From an uncultured Prevotella sp. (lineage in GTDB: Bacteria > Bacteroidota > Bacteroidia > Bacteroidales > Bacteroidaceae), in the NCBI GenBank assembly GCA_944320235.1, contig CALUGQ010000003.1, positions 1-64,000 of the forward strand: a stretch of 64,000 nucleotides of DNA. The letters run 5' to 3'. The position numbers and the translations under genes are program-made. The first letter of the stretch is position 1, and each line of letters begins with the position of its first letter. Positions 1-9,358 of the stretch are shown piece after piece. Under the pieces are notes generated by a model. It did not search any database. It was not told where the DNA came from and was given only the letters and a program-made list of their open reading frames with translations.

Positions 1-40
1 CCGGGAACTGCGAAACAACTTTACGAAAGCGCGCGCCAGC

Positions 41-700
41 TCACACCTTATCGCCGTAGCACAGGTCGCCGGCGTCGCCCAGCCCCGGCACGATGTACTT
101 GTGCTCGTTGAGCACCGGGTCGATGGCCGCGCACCAAACGGTGGTCTTCTCCTCAGGCAGCGTGCGGCGCACGTGCTCAATCCCGTCGGGCGTGGCGAGC
201 ACGCAGGCCACGTGGATGTGGCGAGGCTCACCCCTGGTGAGGAAGGCCCGGTAGGCCATCTCCATCGAGCAGCCCGTGGCCAGCATCGGGTCGGCGATGA
301 TGAGCGTCTTGCCCTCGATGCTGGGCGTGGCCAGGTACTCCACGTGTATGCCCACCTCGGTGTGCTCCTCGTTAGTGTACTCGCGGTAAGCGCTGACGAA
401 GGCGCAGGCCGCATGGTCGAACACATTGAGGAACCCCTGGTGGAACGGCAGCCCGGCGCGGAAGATGGTGGCCAGCACCACGCCGCCGGCAGGCACACGC
501 GAGCGCGCCGTGCCGAGCGGGGTCGCCACGTCGCGGCTCTCGTAAGCGAGCGTCTTGCTTATCTCGTAGGCCTCCATCATGCCAACACGCTCTATGTTGT
601 TGCGGAAGAGGAGGCGGTTCTGCTGGTAGCCGGCGTCGCGCAGCTCGGCCAGGTAAAGGCTTACCACGGAGTCGGAAAGGCTAAGGTTGATAGTCTTCAT
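41..700 (-). CDS. upp: Uracil phosphoribosyltransferase
   Basis: Pyrimidine salvage enzyme that converts uracil and PRPP to UMP in the cytoplasm. The PRPP-binding loop DPMLATGCS lies at about residues 137-145 (the usual form ends GGS, so one Gly is Cys here), and the C-terminal uracil-binding segment GLGDAGDLCYG lies at about 206-216. The reading frame is open further upstream, but the start MKTINLS gives 219 aa, close to the family's usual 208-215, and fits the promoter box at 783-790. It is divergent from pckA. Family assignment is firm; the exact start is inferred. Confidence 0.95.
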   Translation of the reverse strand: MKTINLSLSDSVVSLYLAELRDAGYQQNRLLFRNNIERVGMMEAYEISKTLAYESRDVATPLGTARSRVPAGGVVLATIFRAGLPFHQGFLNVFDHAACAFVSAYREYTNEEHTEVGIHVEYLATPSIEGKTLIIADPMLATGCSMEMAYRAFLTRGEPRHIHVACVLATPDGIEHVRRTLPEEKTTVWCAAIDPVLNEHKYIVPGLGDAGDLCYGDKV

Positions 701-782
701 GTCACGTATCGTTTTCAGGTTACGGGCCGCCCGCAGCCCCACCACGCCCGCAAGCGGCCGGACGGGGGCGGCCGGCATGATG

Positions 783-790
783 CAAAGGTA
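783..790 (-). promoter_or_regulatory. -7 promoter box for upp
   Basis: Reads TACCTTTG on the minus strand, matching the Bacteroidota consensus TAnnTTTG, about 80 bases before the upp start. No clear TTTG box is seen at the -33 position. Confidence 0.5.
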
Positions 791-905
791 AAAAATATCC
801 CCTTGTTTTTGCCATTCCGAAATTGCAAAAGCGGCGCGCAACTGCCGATTTTTCAATACTTTAACCTAAAAAGATTTATCTTTCCGCTTTTTTGCCTACA
901 CAAAC

Positions 906-936
906 TTTGCGCTCACCTGGATTTTTGCTAACTTTG
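906..936 (+). promoter_or_regulatory. Promoter of pckA
   Basis: A TTTG box at 906-909 and TAACTTTG at 929-936 are separated by exactly 19 bases, a near-ideal Bacteroidota sigma-ABfr promoter. The leader to the pckA start would be about 55 bases. Confidence 0.8.
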
Positions 937-996
937 CGCACGATTCAGGAACACTGCAACCGAACGAACATTTCACAACTAAATACACTGAGTAAA

Positions 997-2610
997 ATGG
1001 CAAAGTTTGACAAGTCAGTTTTGACAAAGTATGGAATCACGGGAACGACCGAGGTTCTCTACAACCCTTCCTACGAGGTACTTTTTGAAGAGGAGACAAA
1101 AGCCGACCTCACAGGCTACGACAAAGGCCAGGTGACCGAGCTTGGCGCAGTCAACGTGATGACCGGCATCTACACCGGACGCTCGCCTAAGGACAAGTTC
1201 ATCGTGATGGACGAGAACTCAAAGGACACCGTTTGGTGGACATCCGACGAATATAAGAACGACAACAAGCCTGCCTCACAGGAGGCTTGGGCAGCCGTGA
1301 AGGAAATAGCACAGAAGGAGCTTTCGGGCAAGAAGCTGTACGTAATCGACGGCTTCTGCGGCGCAAACAAGGACACCCGCATGGCCGTGCGCTTCATCAT
1401 GGAGGTGGCCTGGCAGGCTCACTTCGTGAAGAACATGTTCATCCGCCCCACCGACGAGGAGCTGGAGAGCTTCGAGCCCGACTTCGTTGTGTACAACGCA
1501 TCGAAGGCAAAGGTTGAGAACTGGAAGGAGCTGGGCCTCAACTCGGAGACCGCAGTGGTGTTCAACGTCACCTCTAAGGAGCAGGTAATCATCAACACCT
1601 GGTACGGCGGCGAGATGAAGAAGGGCATGTTCTCGATGATGAACTACTTCCTCCCGCTCAAGGGCATAGCCTCAATGCACTGCTCCGCAAACTGCGACAT
1701 GAACGGAGAGAACACAGCTATCTTCTTCGGACTGTCAGGAACAGGCAAGACTACGCTCTCCACCGACCCGAAGCGCCTGCTCATCGGCGACGACGAACAC
1801 GGCTGGGACGACAACGGCGTGTTCAACTTCGAGGGCGGATGCTACGCTAAGGTGATCAACCTCGACAAGGAGTCGGAGCCCGACATCTACAACGCCATCA
1901 AGCGCGACGCACTGCTCGAGAACGTGACAGTGGCCGAAGACGGCAAGATTGACTTCACCGACAAGAGCACAACCGAGAACACCCGTGTGTCTTATCCTAT
2001 CTACCACATCAACAACATCGTCAAGCCCATCAGCCACGCACCCGCTGCCAAGCAGGTGATATTCCTCTCGGCCGACGCCTTCGGAGTGCTTCCCCCTGTG
2101 TCAATCCTCGACAAGGAGCAGACTAAGTACTACTTCCTCTCAGGCTTCACGGCCAAGCTCGCAGGCACGGAGCGCGGCATCACCGAGCCCACGCCTACCT
2201 TCTCGGCTTGCTTCGGCCAGGCTTTCCTCGAGCTGCACCCCACAAAATACGCTGAGGAGCTGGTAAAGAAGATGGAGAAGAGCGGCGCAAAGGCTTACCT
2301 GGTGAACACCGGCTGGAACGGAACGGGCAAGCGCATATCCATCCGCGACACCCGCGGCATCATCGACGCCATACTGAACCACTCTATCGACGCTGCCCCG
2401 ACGAAGACCATACCGTACTTCAACTTCGTCGTTCCTACGCAGCTTGAGGGCGTTGACCCGAACATCCTCGACCCGCGCGACACCTATGCTGACGCCTCGC
2501 AGTGGGAAGAGAAGGCCAAGGACCTGGCCGGACGCTTCATCAAGAACTTCGCCAAGTACGAGGGCAACGAGGCCGGCAAGGCTCTCGTGGCTGCCGGCCC
2601 GAAGCTCTGA
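997..2610 (+). CDS. pckA: Phosphoenolpyruvate carboxykinase (ATP)
   Basis: ATP-dependent interconversion of oxaloacetate and PEP; in Bacteroidales it mainly fixes CO2 onto PEP on the way to succinate. The 537-aa length is typical of the ATP-dependent family. The nucleotide-binding loop [11 protein letters not shown] starts near residue 244, followed by the metal-binding region GDDEHGWD. The frame is open back to 892, but that earlier start lies upstream of the promoter box at 929-936, so MAKFDKS is preferred. It is a single-gene unit closed by a strong terminator at 2651. Confidence 0.97.
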   Translation: MAKFDKSVLTKYGITGTTEVLYNPSYEVLFEEETKADLTGYDKGQVTELGAVNVMTGIYTGRSPKDKFIVMDENSKDTVWWTSDEYKNDNKPASQEAWAAVKEIAQKELSGKKLYVIDGFCGANKDTRMAVRFIMEVAWQAHFVKNMFIRPTDEELESFEPDFVVYNASKAKVENWKELGLNSETAVVFNVTSKEQVIINTWYGGEMKKGMFSMMNYFLPLKGIASMHCSANCDMNGENTAIFFGLSGTGKTTLSTDPKRLLIGDDEHGWDDNGVFNFEGGCYAKVINLDKESEPDIYNAIKRDALLENVTVAEDGKIDFTDKSTTENTRVSYPIYHINNIVKPISHAPAAKQVIFLSADAFGVLPPVSILDKEQTKYYFLSGFTAKLAGTERGITEPTPTFSACFGQAFLELHPTKYAEELVKKMEKSGAKAYLVNTGWNGTGKRISIRDTRGIIDAILNHSIDAAPTKTIPYFNFVVPTQLEGVDPNILDPRDTYADASQWEEKAKDLAGRFIKNFAKYEGNEAGKALVAAGPKL

Positions 2611-2650
2611 TGCAAGCCTTGCACAGCACAAACAACTTATTAATAATGTA

Positions 2651-2686
2651 AAGTCCGCCGGGCGCGATGCCCGGCGGACTTTTTTT
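2651..2686 (+). terminator. Rho-independent terminator of pckA
   Basis: A perfect 12-bp stem (AGTCCGCCGGGC and its complement) with a 5-base loop is followed directly by a run of T. It lies 40 bases after the pckA stop. Confidence 0.93.
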
Positions 2687-2779
2687 GTAACCGAAACTGC
2701 CTGCGGCCGCAAGGCCCTGCGGGCAGGCAGGAGCAGCAAGCCTGGCAGGACAGACGGGCCTGCGGGCCGGGCCTGCGGG

Positions 2780-4627
2780 TCAGCGGCGGCCCAGGTCGTC
2801 GTAGAACGACTGCAGTATGGCCTTGCCGCGCGCCACGCGGACGGCGGTCATGGCCTCATCGCTGCGCCCGGAGGCAGCGGAATCCTCAGAGACCCGGTCG
2901 CCGATGATGTCGTAGACGGTGTGGCCGGTGCTGTCGGCGAAGCCGAAGCCCTCCTTGAACGTGAAGAAAGCGAACGGGTATTTGTAGCCGGTGCTGAACA
3001 CGTCGCGGCTGAACGTGTAGTCGGCGTGAGGTATGCGGAGCTGCCCTAGCAGCGTGGCCGCCATGTCGCTCTGGTTCATGAGCGTGGTCACCACGCGGTG
3101 GCCGGCCACCGCCCCGCCTATCCACAGCATGGAGTTGTGGTGGTGTTGCTCCTTGGTTATGTCGCCGGGAAACTGGTATCCGTGGTCGGGCAGGCACACG
3201 ATGAGCAGGTCTTTCCAGGCGGGCGTCTTCCTTATGCGCTCCACGAACTGCCCCAGGCAGTGGTCGGTGAATGCGAATGCGTTGGGTATCTTGTCGGCGA
3301 GGCGGCTGTAAGGCACGGTCCAGGGCTCGTGGCTGCTCAGCGTGAGGAAGCAGATGTGCCACGGCGTGTGCCCCTGCCCGGCCACCATCTGCTCCAGTCG
3401 GGCGAAGGTAACGTCGTCGTTCACGCCCCAAGGATTGTCCTTGCGCTCCTCCAGGCTGAAGTCAACGTCGCTCACTATGGTGGCATAGCCCCCGGTCCTG
3501 AGGTAGCTCTGCATGTTGGTGAAGTTTATGTCGCCGCCGTAGAGGAAGCTGCTCTTGTAGCCCTGGCCGCCCAGCGTGGCGGCGAGGCACGGCAGCGTGC
3601 GGCTCTTCATGGGCAGCTTCATCACCGACTGGGTGGGGAAGCTGGGGTAGCCGCTGAGCGTCGACACCGTGCCGCGGTCGGTGCGGAAGCTGTTTGAGTA
3701 GCAGTTGGTGAAGATGATGCCCTCGCGCGCCAGGCGGTTGTAGTTTGGCGCGATGTCCTTCCGCCCGCTGACGGCCTCAACGAACTGCCCCCCGAAGCCC
3801 TCCATGATTATCACGAGCACGTTGGGCCGCCGGGTGTTGAGCAGCCTCACGGTGTCGGCGTCGGTCGGCGCGTACAGCCCGTCGAACAGCCTTGCGCGCT
3901 CGCCCTCGGCGAAATAGTCGAACTCCGAGGCGTAGTCGTCGGCCTTGCCGAGCGATGCCAGCATGCTGAAGCAGGGGTTTATGGCCGAGTGGTTGAGATA
4001 TTCGTCCTCAGAGAAGTACACCTTGCCGATGTTGGCCGTAGACTCTCCCAGGCCGCCGCGTATCGAAATCACCAGCGGGGCCGTGGCTGCGAGCATCAGG
4101 GCCGTGGCCCCCGCCTTGCGCCCGAGGCCGGCCATGGGCCGCAGCAGGCGCGGGGTGACCGCCCTGAGGCACCACAGCAGCAGCGCGGCGTAGGCCGCGA
4201 TGGCAGCCAGTCGCACCGCCACGTATCCCCCGGAGACGCTGGCCAGCGCGTCCTTGGGCGAGTCGGTGTAATAGAATATGGTGGCGTCGAGCTTGAAATG
4301 CCAGAATGGGTAGAGCGAGAGGTCGGCCACGAACATCACCGAGGCAGCCAGCGCCACCACGGCGAAGTAAGGCGTGGCCCAGCACCGCAGCCTCACGACG
4401 CACGGCACCCATGCCAGCGCCATCATGGACAGCAGCGGCAGGGCGATGAGGTAGCCAGCCACAGGCACGTCGAGCAGCAGCCCGTGGGCCATGACGCCGA
4501 GGCAGTCGGCCAGCCGGTAGTGCGCCCCCTCGGGCTTGTCGATCCACATGAAAGCCGCCTTCTGGGTCACGAAGATGGCCAGGAGCACAAGATAAAGCCT
4601 GAGCAGCCAGGCGAAACGCTGTTTCAT
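2780..4627 (-). CDS. LTA synthase family sulfatase-fold membrane enzyme
   Basis: Membrane-anchored alkaline-phosphatase/sulfatase-fold protein of the LtaS type, 615 aa. The first ~210 residues hold about five hydrophobic membrane segments. The extracytoplasmic catalytic domain follows, with the metal-site Glu in VIIMEGFGG (near 274), a candidate nucleophile Thr in RTDRGTVSTLSGYP (near 315-320), and metal-binding DHGYQFPGD (near 482) followed by HHHNS. Bacteroidota have no lipoteichoic acid, so it more likely transfers a phospho-alcohol group (for example phosphoethanolamine or phosphoglycerol) onto an envelope glycan or lipid; this is inference. The start MKQRFAW is chosen over one 18 codons upstream because it sits 30 bases after the promoter box. 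Confidence 0.85.
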   Translation of the reverse strand: MKQRFAWLLRLYLVLLAIFVTQKAAFMWIDKPEGAHYRLADCLGVMAHGLLLDVPVAGYLIALPLLSMMALAWVPCVVRLRCWATPYFAVVALAASVMFVADLSLYPFWHFKLDATIFYYTDSPKDALASVSGGYVAVRLAAIAAYAALLLWCLRAVTPRLLRPMAGLGRKAGATALMLAATAPLVISIRGGLGESTANIGKVYFSEDEYLNHSAINPCFSMLASLGKADDYASEFDYFAEGERARLFDGLYAPTDADTVRLLNTRRPNVLVIIMEGFGGQFVEAVSGRKDIAPNYNRLAREGIIFTNCYSNSFRTDRGTVSTLSGYPSFPTQSVMKLPMKSRTLPCLAATLGGQGYKSSFLYGGDINFTNMQSYLRTGGYATIVSDVDFSLEERKDNPWGVNDDVTFARLEQMVAGQGHTPWHICFLTLSSHEPWTVPYSRLADKIPNAFAFTDHCLGQFVERIRKTPAWKDLLIVCLPDHGYQFPGDITKEQHHHNSMLWIGGAVAGHRVVTTLMNQSDMAATLLGQLRIPHADYTFSRDVFSTGYKYPFAFFTFKEGFGFADSTGHTVYDIIGDRVSEDSAASGRSDEAMTAVRVARGKAILQSFYDDLGRR

Positions 4628-4656
4628 ACAAGTAAGGCATTTTCGTGAAAACGCTG

Positions 4657-4664
4657 CAAAATTA
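4657..4664 (-). promoter_or_regulatory. -7 promoter box for the LtaS-like gene
   Basis: TAATTTTG on the minus strand, followed by GC, 30 bases before the chosen start at 4627. No convincing -33 box. Confidence 0.5.
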
Positions 4665-4807
4665 CGCAGAAAAAGCCACAACAGGAAACCGCAAGAAGTA
4701 AAAGAAGTTAAACCCGCTGCCAGCCTGCGCCTGCCACAGTGCCACGCCGCAGGCTGCGGCGACCCGGCTGCTGTAAAGAATGATTACCGCCGCACGGCCG
4801 ACCGCCC

Positions 4808-4922
4808 CCGCGGCGCAACCGCCTGGGCCTCAGCGGCTTGCCTCCGGATGCCGCGCCGCCGCGCCAAACGGCCCGCCCTGAAGCCCGAAACGGGCCTCGA
4901 GGCAGTGCTAAACGGCCCGCCC
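4808..4922 (+). repeat. 22-bp phased dyad array, copy 1 (reverse orientation)
   Basis: Dyads related to AAACGGSCCGTTT are centred at 4872, 4894 and 4916, exactly 22 bases apart. A decayed fourth unit (only the right half GCCG kept) falls in phase at 4850. The associated GCAAC-type hairpin occupies about 4814-4841, on the left, so this copy is in reverse orientation. It fills most of the 4628-5130 intergenic gap, in which I see no gene. Confidence 0.75.
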
Positions 4923-5047
4923 CGCGCTGCCTCCGGGCCGATGCCGACAGCCGGCGGCGGCGGGGTAAAGTTTTTTCGCAGCCGCGCACATTTCGCCGCC
5001 CGGCGGCAAATAAGTCACGGCGAGATTAGGCCGTCACGCATTTTTTG

Positions 5048-5069
5048 CTTATCTTTGCAAGGAGATAAG
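5048..5069 (+). promoter_or_regulatory. Promoter with overlapping dyad for the propeller/AraC regulator
   Basis: TATCTTTG at 5050-5057 matches the -7 consensus. The box lies within a perfect 7-bp inverted repeat, CTTATCT (5048-5054) and AGATAAG (5063-5069), so the promoter and first transcribed bases can form a small hairpin or an operator. A closely similar sequence recurs at 13886. Confidence 0.6.
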
Positions 5070-5130
5070 CTCCGCCCGGGGAACGGCACGCTCCCCGCCG
5101 CACAGGCGCAGGGCGGCAACGACAGGAAAA

Positions 5131-7497
5131 ATGAGACGGCTACTTGCAGCTATACTTGCGGCCATGGCCGCAGCCATGGCCTTCGCCGCATCCACCGAGG
5201 TGCGCGTGAAGAACTTCGACGAGAGCGACGGCTTCGCCGAAAGCCCCGTCACTTGCATACTGCAAGACAGCATAGGCTTCATATGGCTGTCCACATGGGA
5301 CGGCCTGTACCGCTACGACGGCTACCGCCTGCGCAGCTTCAAGGCGCGCCCGGGCGACAACTGCCCGCTCGACCTCAACCGCATCGACTACATACGCGAG
5401 CTGCCCGGGGGCGACATACTGTGCCGCGTGCGCGGCGAGTACTTCACCTTCATGCGCGGCGAGGGCCGCTTCGCCGCGTACAAAGGGCCGAGGGCAGCCC
5501 ACGACATAGCCTACAGGCCCGACGCCGAGACGCGCGCCACCGTCGAGGCCATGCCCCGCTACGCCGGCATACCCGTGCGCATACTGTTCAAGGACAGGCA
5601 GCAAGGCGTATGGGTACACTCCACGCGGGGCCTCGACCGCATATCGTTCGTGGCCAAGCCCATCAGCAACCGCAAGGCAGGCACGGCCGCAAGGGAAGAG
5701 GTGCGCGCACTGCTCGAGGACAGCAAGGGCCGCCTCTGGGTGGCCGACAAGAACGGGTACGTGCGCCTGGAAGGCCGCGACGGCACGCCCATAGGCTACG
5801 TAGGCCCCACGGGCAGGCTCTCGGCGCGCCCCACACCGTTCGGCCACAGCGCCTACTGCCTGTGCGAAGACAGCCGCGGATGGGTGTGGATGGGGGCCAA
5901 GGGCAGCGGGCTGTTCCGCCTGGAGCCGGCAGAAGGGGGCTTCAGCGTCACCCGCTACAAGGCCGGCAACCCCACGGCCGGCGAGCTGAACCACAACGAC
6001 ATCTACTCAATAGTGGAAGACCGCCACGGCCGGATGTGGATAGGCACATACGGCGGCGGCCTCAACGTGGCCACCGTGGGGGCCGCAGGGCGCGTCACCT
6101 TCGCCAACAGCGACAACGGCATGCAGCAGCTCCACCGGGGCGACGTGGAGGTGCACCGCCTCGCCATAGCCCCCGGCGACGTGCTGCTGGCAGGCACCAA
6201 CACCGGGCTTTACACCGCCCGCATAGAGCGCAACACGGCAGCCATGCACTTCCACGCCAACCGGCGCGACCCCGCCGACGCCACGTCGCTGAGCAGCAAC
6301 CGCGTCACCGACATACTGGTGGCCCGCTCGGGCACCGTCTTCGCCGCCACCTACGGCGGCGGCCTATGCCGCGCGGCGGGCAGCGACCTGCTCTCCGACA
6401 CGCTCACCTTCCGCCCCTACACCACCGAGAGCGGCCTGGCCAGCGACGTGGTCATGTCGATGGCCGAAGACAAGCAGGGCCGCCTGTGGCTCGTGTCGGG
6501 CGCGTCGCTGAGCTGCTTCGACCCGTCCACCGAGGTGACGACCAACTTCAAGCGCAGCATGTTCAGCGGCGGCTTCGTCTTCTCCGAGGCCCGCCCGCTC
6601 TGCACCGCCGGGGGCCGCCTCGTCATAGGCACCTCGCAGGGGGTGCTCGAGTTCAACCCCGCCGAGGTGAAGAAAAGCGGCTACGTGCCGCCGATAGTCA
6701 CCAGCTGCGCCGACCGCGTGGAACTGGGCCCCGACGACCGCGCCCTCAGCATAGAGGTGGCCGCGCTCGACTACAACAAGAACGAGCAGATAGAGTATGC
6801 CTACAGGCTCGACGGGGTGGACAGCGGCTGGAACTACACCACCGACAACCACATACGCTACGCCAACATACCCCCGGGCGACTACCTGCTGCACATAAAG
6901 TCGACCAACGGCGACGGCATCTGGACCGACAACGAGCGCACAATCGCCGTGCACCGCACGCCGGCCTTCAACGAGAGGCCCATGGCCTGGATGCTCTACG
7001 GCGGCCTGCTGCTGCTCGCCATCTACGCCGTGGCCAGGCTCACCTCCTACATAAGGCGGCTGCAGCGCGAGCTGAGCGACATCAAGATGACCATGGGCGA
7101 GCGCATGGAGTACGCCTGGCTGAAGCACGGCGAGAAGCAGCCCGGGGGGCAGGGCGCGCCGCGCACAGACGGCGAAAAGGAGCGCAACGACGCCTGGGCG
7201 GCCAAGGTGTGGCGGCACATGGAGGCAAACATCGGCAACACGGAGCTGTCGGTAGACTCATTCGCGCAGGCCATGGGCATGAGCCGCTCGGTGTTCTACC
7301 TCAACATGAAGCGCGTGTTCGGCTCCACACCCAACAACTTCATACAGGAAGCGCGCATAGCCCACGCCAAGGAACTGCTCCGGACGCACAGCGGCAACGT
7401 CTCGGAGGTGGCCTACAAGTGCGGCTTCTCCGACCCGAAGTACTTCAGCCGCTGCTTCAAGAAAGCCACGGGAATGTCGCCGTCTGAATACAACTGA
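5131..7497 (+). CDS. Periplasmic two-component-propeller sensor fused to AraC-type DNA-binding domain
   Basis: Membrane-spanning regulator of 788 aa. A signal-anchor (residues 1-21) is followed by a beta-propeller sensor with repeated Reg_prop motifs such as GFIWLSTWDGLYRY, GRLWVADKNG, GWVWMGAKGSG and GRMWIGTYGGG up to about residue 525, a Y_Y_Y domain (about 540-612, ending in IPPGDYLLHIKS), one membrane helix (about 617-637) and a C-terminal AraC-type helix-turn-helix (about 689-788). It resembles a Bacteroidetes hybrid two-component sensor, but the histidine kinase and receiver domains are absent: the membrane helix leads into DNA binding through a ~50-aa linker. Such sensors usually detect glycan fragments, and pectin enzymes are encoded 4-7 kb downstream, so regulation of pectin use is plausible but unproven. 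Confidence 0.88.
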   Translation: MRRLLAAILAAMAAAMAFAASTEVRVKNFDESDGFAESPVTCILQDSIGFIWLSTWDGLYRYDGYRLRSFKARPGDNCPLDLNRIDYIRELPGGDILCRVRGEYFTFMRGEGRFAAYKGPRAAHDIAYRPDAETRATVEAMPRYAGIPVRILFKDRQQGVWVHSTRGLDRISFVAKPISNRKAGTAAREEVRALLEDSKGRLWVADKNGYVRLEGRDGTPIGYVGPTGRLSARPTPFGHSAYCLCEDSRGWVWMGAKGSGLFRLEPAEGGFSVTRYKAGNPTAGELNHNDIYSIVEDRHGRMWIGTYGGGLNVATVGAAGRVTFANSDNGMQQLHRGDVEVHRLAIAPGDVLLAGTNTGLYTARIERNTAAMHFHANRRDPADATSLSSNRVTDILVARSGTVFAATYGGGLCRAAGSDLLSDTLTFRPYTTESGLASDVVMSMAEDKQGRLWLVSGASLSCFDPSTEVTTNFKRSMFSGGFVFSEARPLCTAGGRLVIGTSQGVLEFNPAEVKKSGYVPPIVTSCADRVELGPDDRALSIEVAALDYNKNEQIEYAYRLDGVDSGWNYTTDNHIRYANIPPGDYLLHIKSTNGDGIWTDNERTIAVHRTPAFNERPMAWMLYGGLLLLAIYAVARLTSYIRRLQRELSDIKMTMGERMEYAWLKHGEKQPGGQGAPRTDGEKERNDAWAAKVWRHMEANIGNTELSVDSFAQAMGMSRSVFYLNMKRVFGSTPNNFIQEARIAHAKELLRTHSGNVSEVAYKCGFSDPKYFSRCFKKATGMSPSEYN

Positions 7498-7565
7498 CCG
7501 GCGGCCCACGCCCACGGCCCGCCACGCGGCCTTCACGGCGGCTGCGCAAGCCCGCACGCAGAGAA

Positions 7566-7618
7566 CGACCCAGCCGCCCCGCGCCTGCAAGGAAAGCAGG
7601 CGCGGGGCGGCTGGGTCG
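7566..7618. terminator. 23-bp perfect hairpin between convergent genes
   Basis: A perfect 23-bp stem (7566-7588 with 7596-7618) and a 7-base loop lie between convergent genes ending at 7497 and 7675. There is no T-run on either side, so it is a probable bidirectional terminator or 3'-end stabiliser rather than a classical intrinsic terminator. Confidence 0.65.
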
Positions 7619-7674
7619 TATATGCCCGGGCGACAACGGCGGCCCCGGGCAGGCCGCACGCGGCGCGGCGCGCG

Positions 7675-8598
7675 TCAGTCACCGTAGCGCAGGCCCAGGT
7701 CGGCGCAATGGCAGTCCTCGGTCTCCATCTCCAGCGTAGAGTGGGCTATGCCCTCGGCGGCGAGGGCGGCCTTGACGGCGGCCTTGGCCTGCTCCATGGA
7801 GTCCAGGCTGTCGATGACCACGTGGGCCGTAAGGGCGTTGGCGGTGGTGCTCATGGCCCAGATGTGCAGGTGGTGCACACCGCTCACGTGGGGGCAGGCC
7901 TCCATGGCGGCGCGCACCCGCTCGGGCTCTATGCCCTCGGGCGTGCCGTCGAGCGAGAGGCGCAGGCTCTCGGCGAGCAGCTGCCAGGTGGAGACGAGTA
8001 TCACGGCGGCTATGGCCAGCGACACGGCGGGGTCGACAAGGGTCCAGCCGGTGAACGTGATGACCAGCCCGGAGACCACCACGCCCACGCTCACCAGCGT
8101 GTCGGCGGCCATGTGGAGGAACGCCCCGCGCACGTTGATGTCGCCCTTCTGCCCGCGCATGAGCAGCAGGGCGGTGGCCCCGTTGATGATTATGCCCACG
8201 AAGGCCGTCCACGACACGGCCACGCCGTTCACCGGGGCAGGCTCGGCGAACTTGTGGACGCTCTCAAGGATGATGGCCCCCACGGCCACGAGCAGTATGA
8301 TGGCGTTGAGCAGCGATATGAGCACGGTGCTCTTGCGCAAGCCGTAGGTGAAGCGGCTCGAGGCGCGCACGGCGGCCAGCCTGAAGGCCGCGAGCACGAG
8401 CGCGAGCGAGAACACGTCGCCAAGGTTGTGGCCGGCGTCCGAGAGGAGCGACAGCGAGCCTTGCCAGAAGCCTACGCCCGCCTCCACGGCCACGAACGCC
8501 GCGTTGAGCGCTATCGACAGGATGAAGATGCCGCCGGGCGACTTCACCTCATGCACATGGGCATGATGGTGGTGGTGGTGATTGTGAGTTTCTTCCAT
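7675..8598 (-). CDS. Cation diffusion facilitator (zinc/cobalt/cadmium exporter)
   Basis: Inner-membrane metal/proton antiporter of the CDF family, CzcD/ZitB type, 307 aa. It has a His-rich N-terminus (six consecutive His at about residues 7-12), six predicted membrane helices, the helix-2 motif SDAGHNLGD and helix-5 motif HMAADTLVS (paired His and Asp that bind the transported metal), and a cytoplasmic C-terminal domain with HHLHIWAMS. Zn2+ export is most likely by family. Its promoter box TACCTTTG lies at 8691-8698 on the minus strand. Divergent from the C_GCAxxG gene. Confidence 0.93.
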   Translation of the reverse strand: MEETHNHHHHHHAHVHEVKSPGGIFILSIALNAAFVAVEAGVGFWQGSLSLLSDAGHNLGDVFSLALVLAAFRLAAVRASSRFTYGLRKSTVLISLLNAIILLVAVGAIILESVHKFAEPAPVNGVAVSWTAFVGIIINGATALLLMRGQKGDINVRGAFLHMAADTLVSVGVVVSGLVITFTGWTLVDPAVSLAIAAVILVSTWQLLAESLRLSLDGTPEGIEPERVRAAMEACPHVSGVHHLHIWAMSTTANALTAHVVIDSLDSMEQAKAAVKAALAAEGIAHSTLEMETEDCHCADLGLRYGD

Positions 8599-8690
8599 AC
8601 CTTATATGTTTTATGGTGTTTCGTTGGCATGGTCGCAGGCGGGGTTGGGGCAGGGCCGGTGCCGCGGAGCCTCGGTGCGGCTTACGGGGG

Positions 8691-8698
8691 CAAAGGTA
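8691..8698 (-). promoter_or_regulatory. -7 promoter box for the CDF exporter
   Basis: Minus-strand TACCTTTG followed by C, about 90 bases before the CDF start; matches the Bacteroidota -7 consensus. Confidence 0.5.
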
Positions 8699-8803
8699 TG
8701 CACTTTCCGCTGCAACCGGGTTGCAAAGTGGCTGACGGCAGGCAGCGTGCCAATCATTTTCGCCCCTTTGCCGCCCCGCCATACAAAAAACAGCGGCATT
8801 TAT

Positions 8804-8834
8804 TTTGCGCGGAAACCATTTTGCGCTAACTTTG
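8804..8834 (+). promoter_or_regulatory. Promoter of the C_GCAxxG gene
   Basis: TTTG at 8804-8807 and TAACTTTG at 8827-8834 are separated by 19 bases, an ideal Bacteroidota promoter; leader of about 48 bases. Confidence 0.78.
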
Positions 8835-8887
8835 CAGGAGCTAACGTAAACGGGCGGCCCGCGCCGCCCGGCCTAAACCCCAATACG

Positions 8888-9358
8888 ATGACAATTGACA
8901 AGAAGGAAAGGATGCGCAGGGCCGAAGCACTGTTCATGCAGGGCTTCAACTGCTCGCAGGCCGTCGTGGCGGCCTTTGCCGACATATACGGACTCACTGA
9001 AGAGGAGGCGCTGCGCGTGAGCGCAGGCCTCGGCGCGGGCATAGGGCGAATGCGGCTCACGTGCGGTGCGGTGTGCGGTATGGCCGTGCTGGCCGGGCTT
9101 GAGTGCGGCAGCACCACGGCTGGCGACCGCCAGGGAAAGTCGGAGTGCTACAAGCTGGTGCAACAGCTGGCCGGGGAGTTCAGCCGCGAGCACGGCTCCA
9201 TCACCTGCTCCGAGCTGCTCAAGCTCAAGAAAGGCGCACCGCTCGCCTACGAGGCATCAGAGCGCACCGCAGAGTATTACAAGACGCGCCCCTGCGTCAG
9301 GCAGATAATATCGGCCGCAAGGATATACGCCGAGCAACTTGAAAGAATTAAAGGTTAA
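8888..9358 (+). CDS. C_GCAxxG_C_C family protein
   Basis: Cys-rich small protein, 156 aa, of the family named for its C_GCAxxG_C_C pattern, thought to be redox-related; no precise activity is established. Visible Cys contexts are FNCSQAV, LTCGAVCGMAV, LECGST, KSECYK, ITCSELL and RPCVRQI. The start MTIDKKE follows the promoter at 8804-8834 by a normal leader; an earlier in-frame start would precede the promoter. The final codons and stop (RIKG then TAA) run into the AT-rich tandem tract that separates it from the OPT transporter. Confidence 0.85.
   Translation: MTIDKKERMRRAEALFMQGFNCSQAVVAAFADIYGLTEEEALRVSAGLGAGIGRMRLTCGAVCGMAVLAGLECGSTTAGDRQGKSECYKLVQQLAGEFSREHGSITCSELLKLKKGAPLAYEASERTAEYYKTRPCVRQIISAARIYAEQLERIKG

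Noticed and set aside
892..996. Longer PEP carboxykinase start at 892
   Set aside because: It lies upstream of the promoter -7 box at 929-936, so it cannot be on that transcript, and adds 35 residues absent from the family.
4848..7487. An 879-residue open frame overlapping the propeller/AraC regulator
   Set aside because: It is Arg/His/Pro-rich, has no recognisable motif and overlaps a convincing gene in another frame; long spurious frames are expected at this G+C content.
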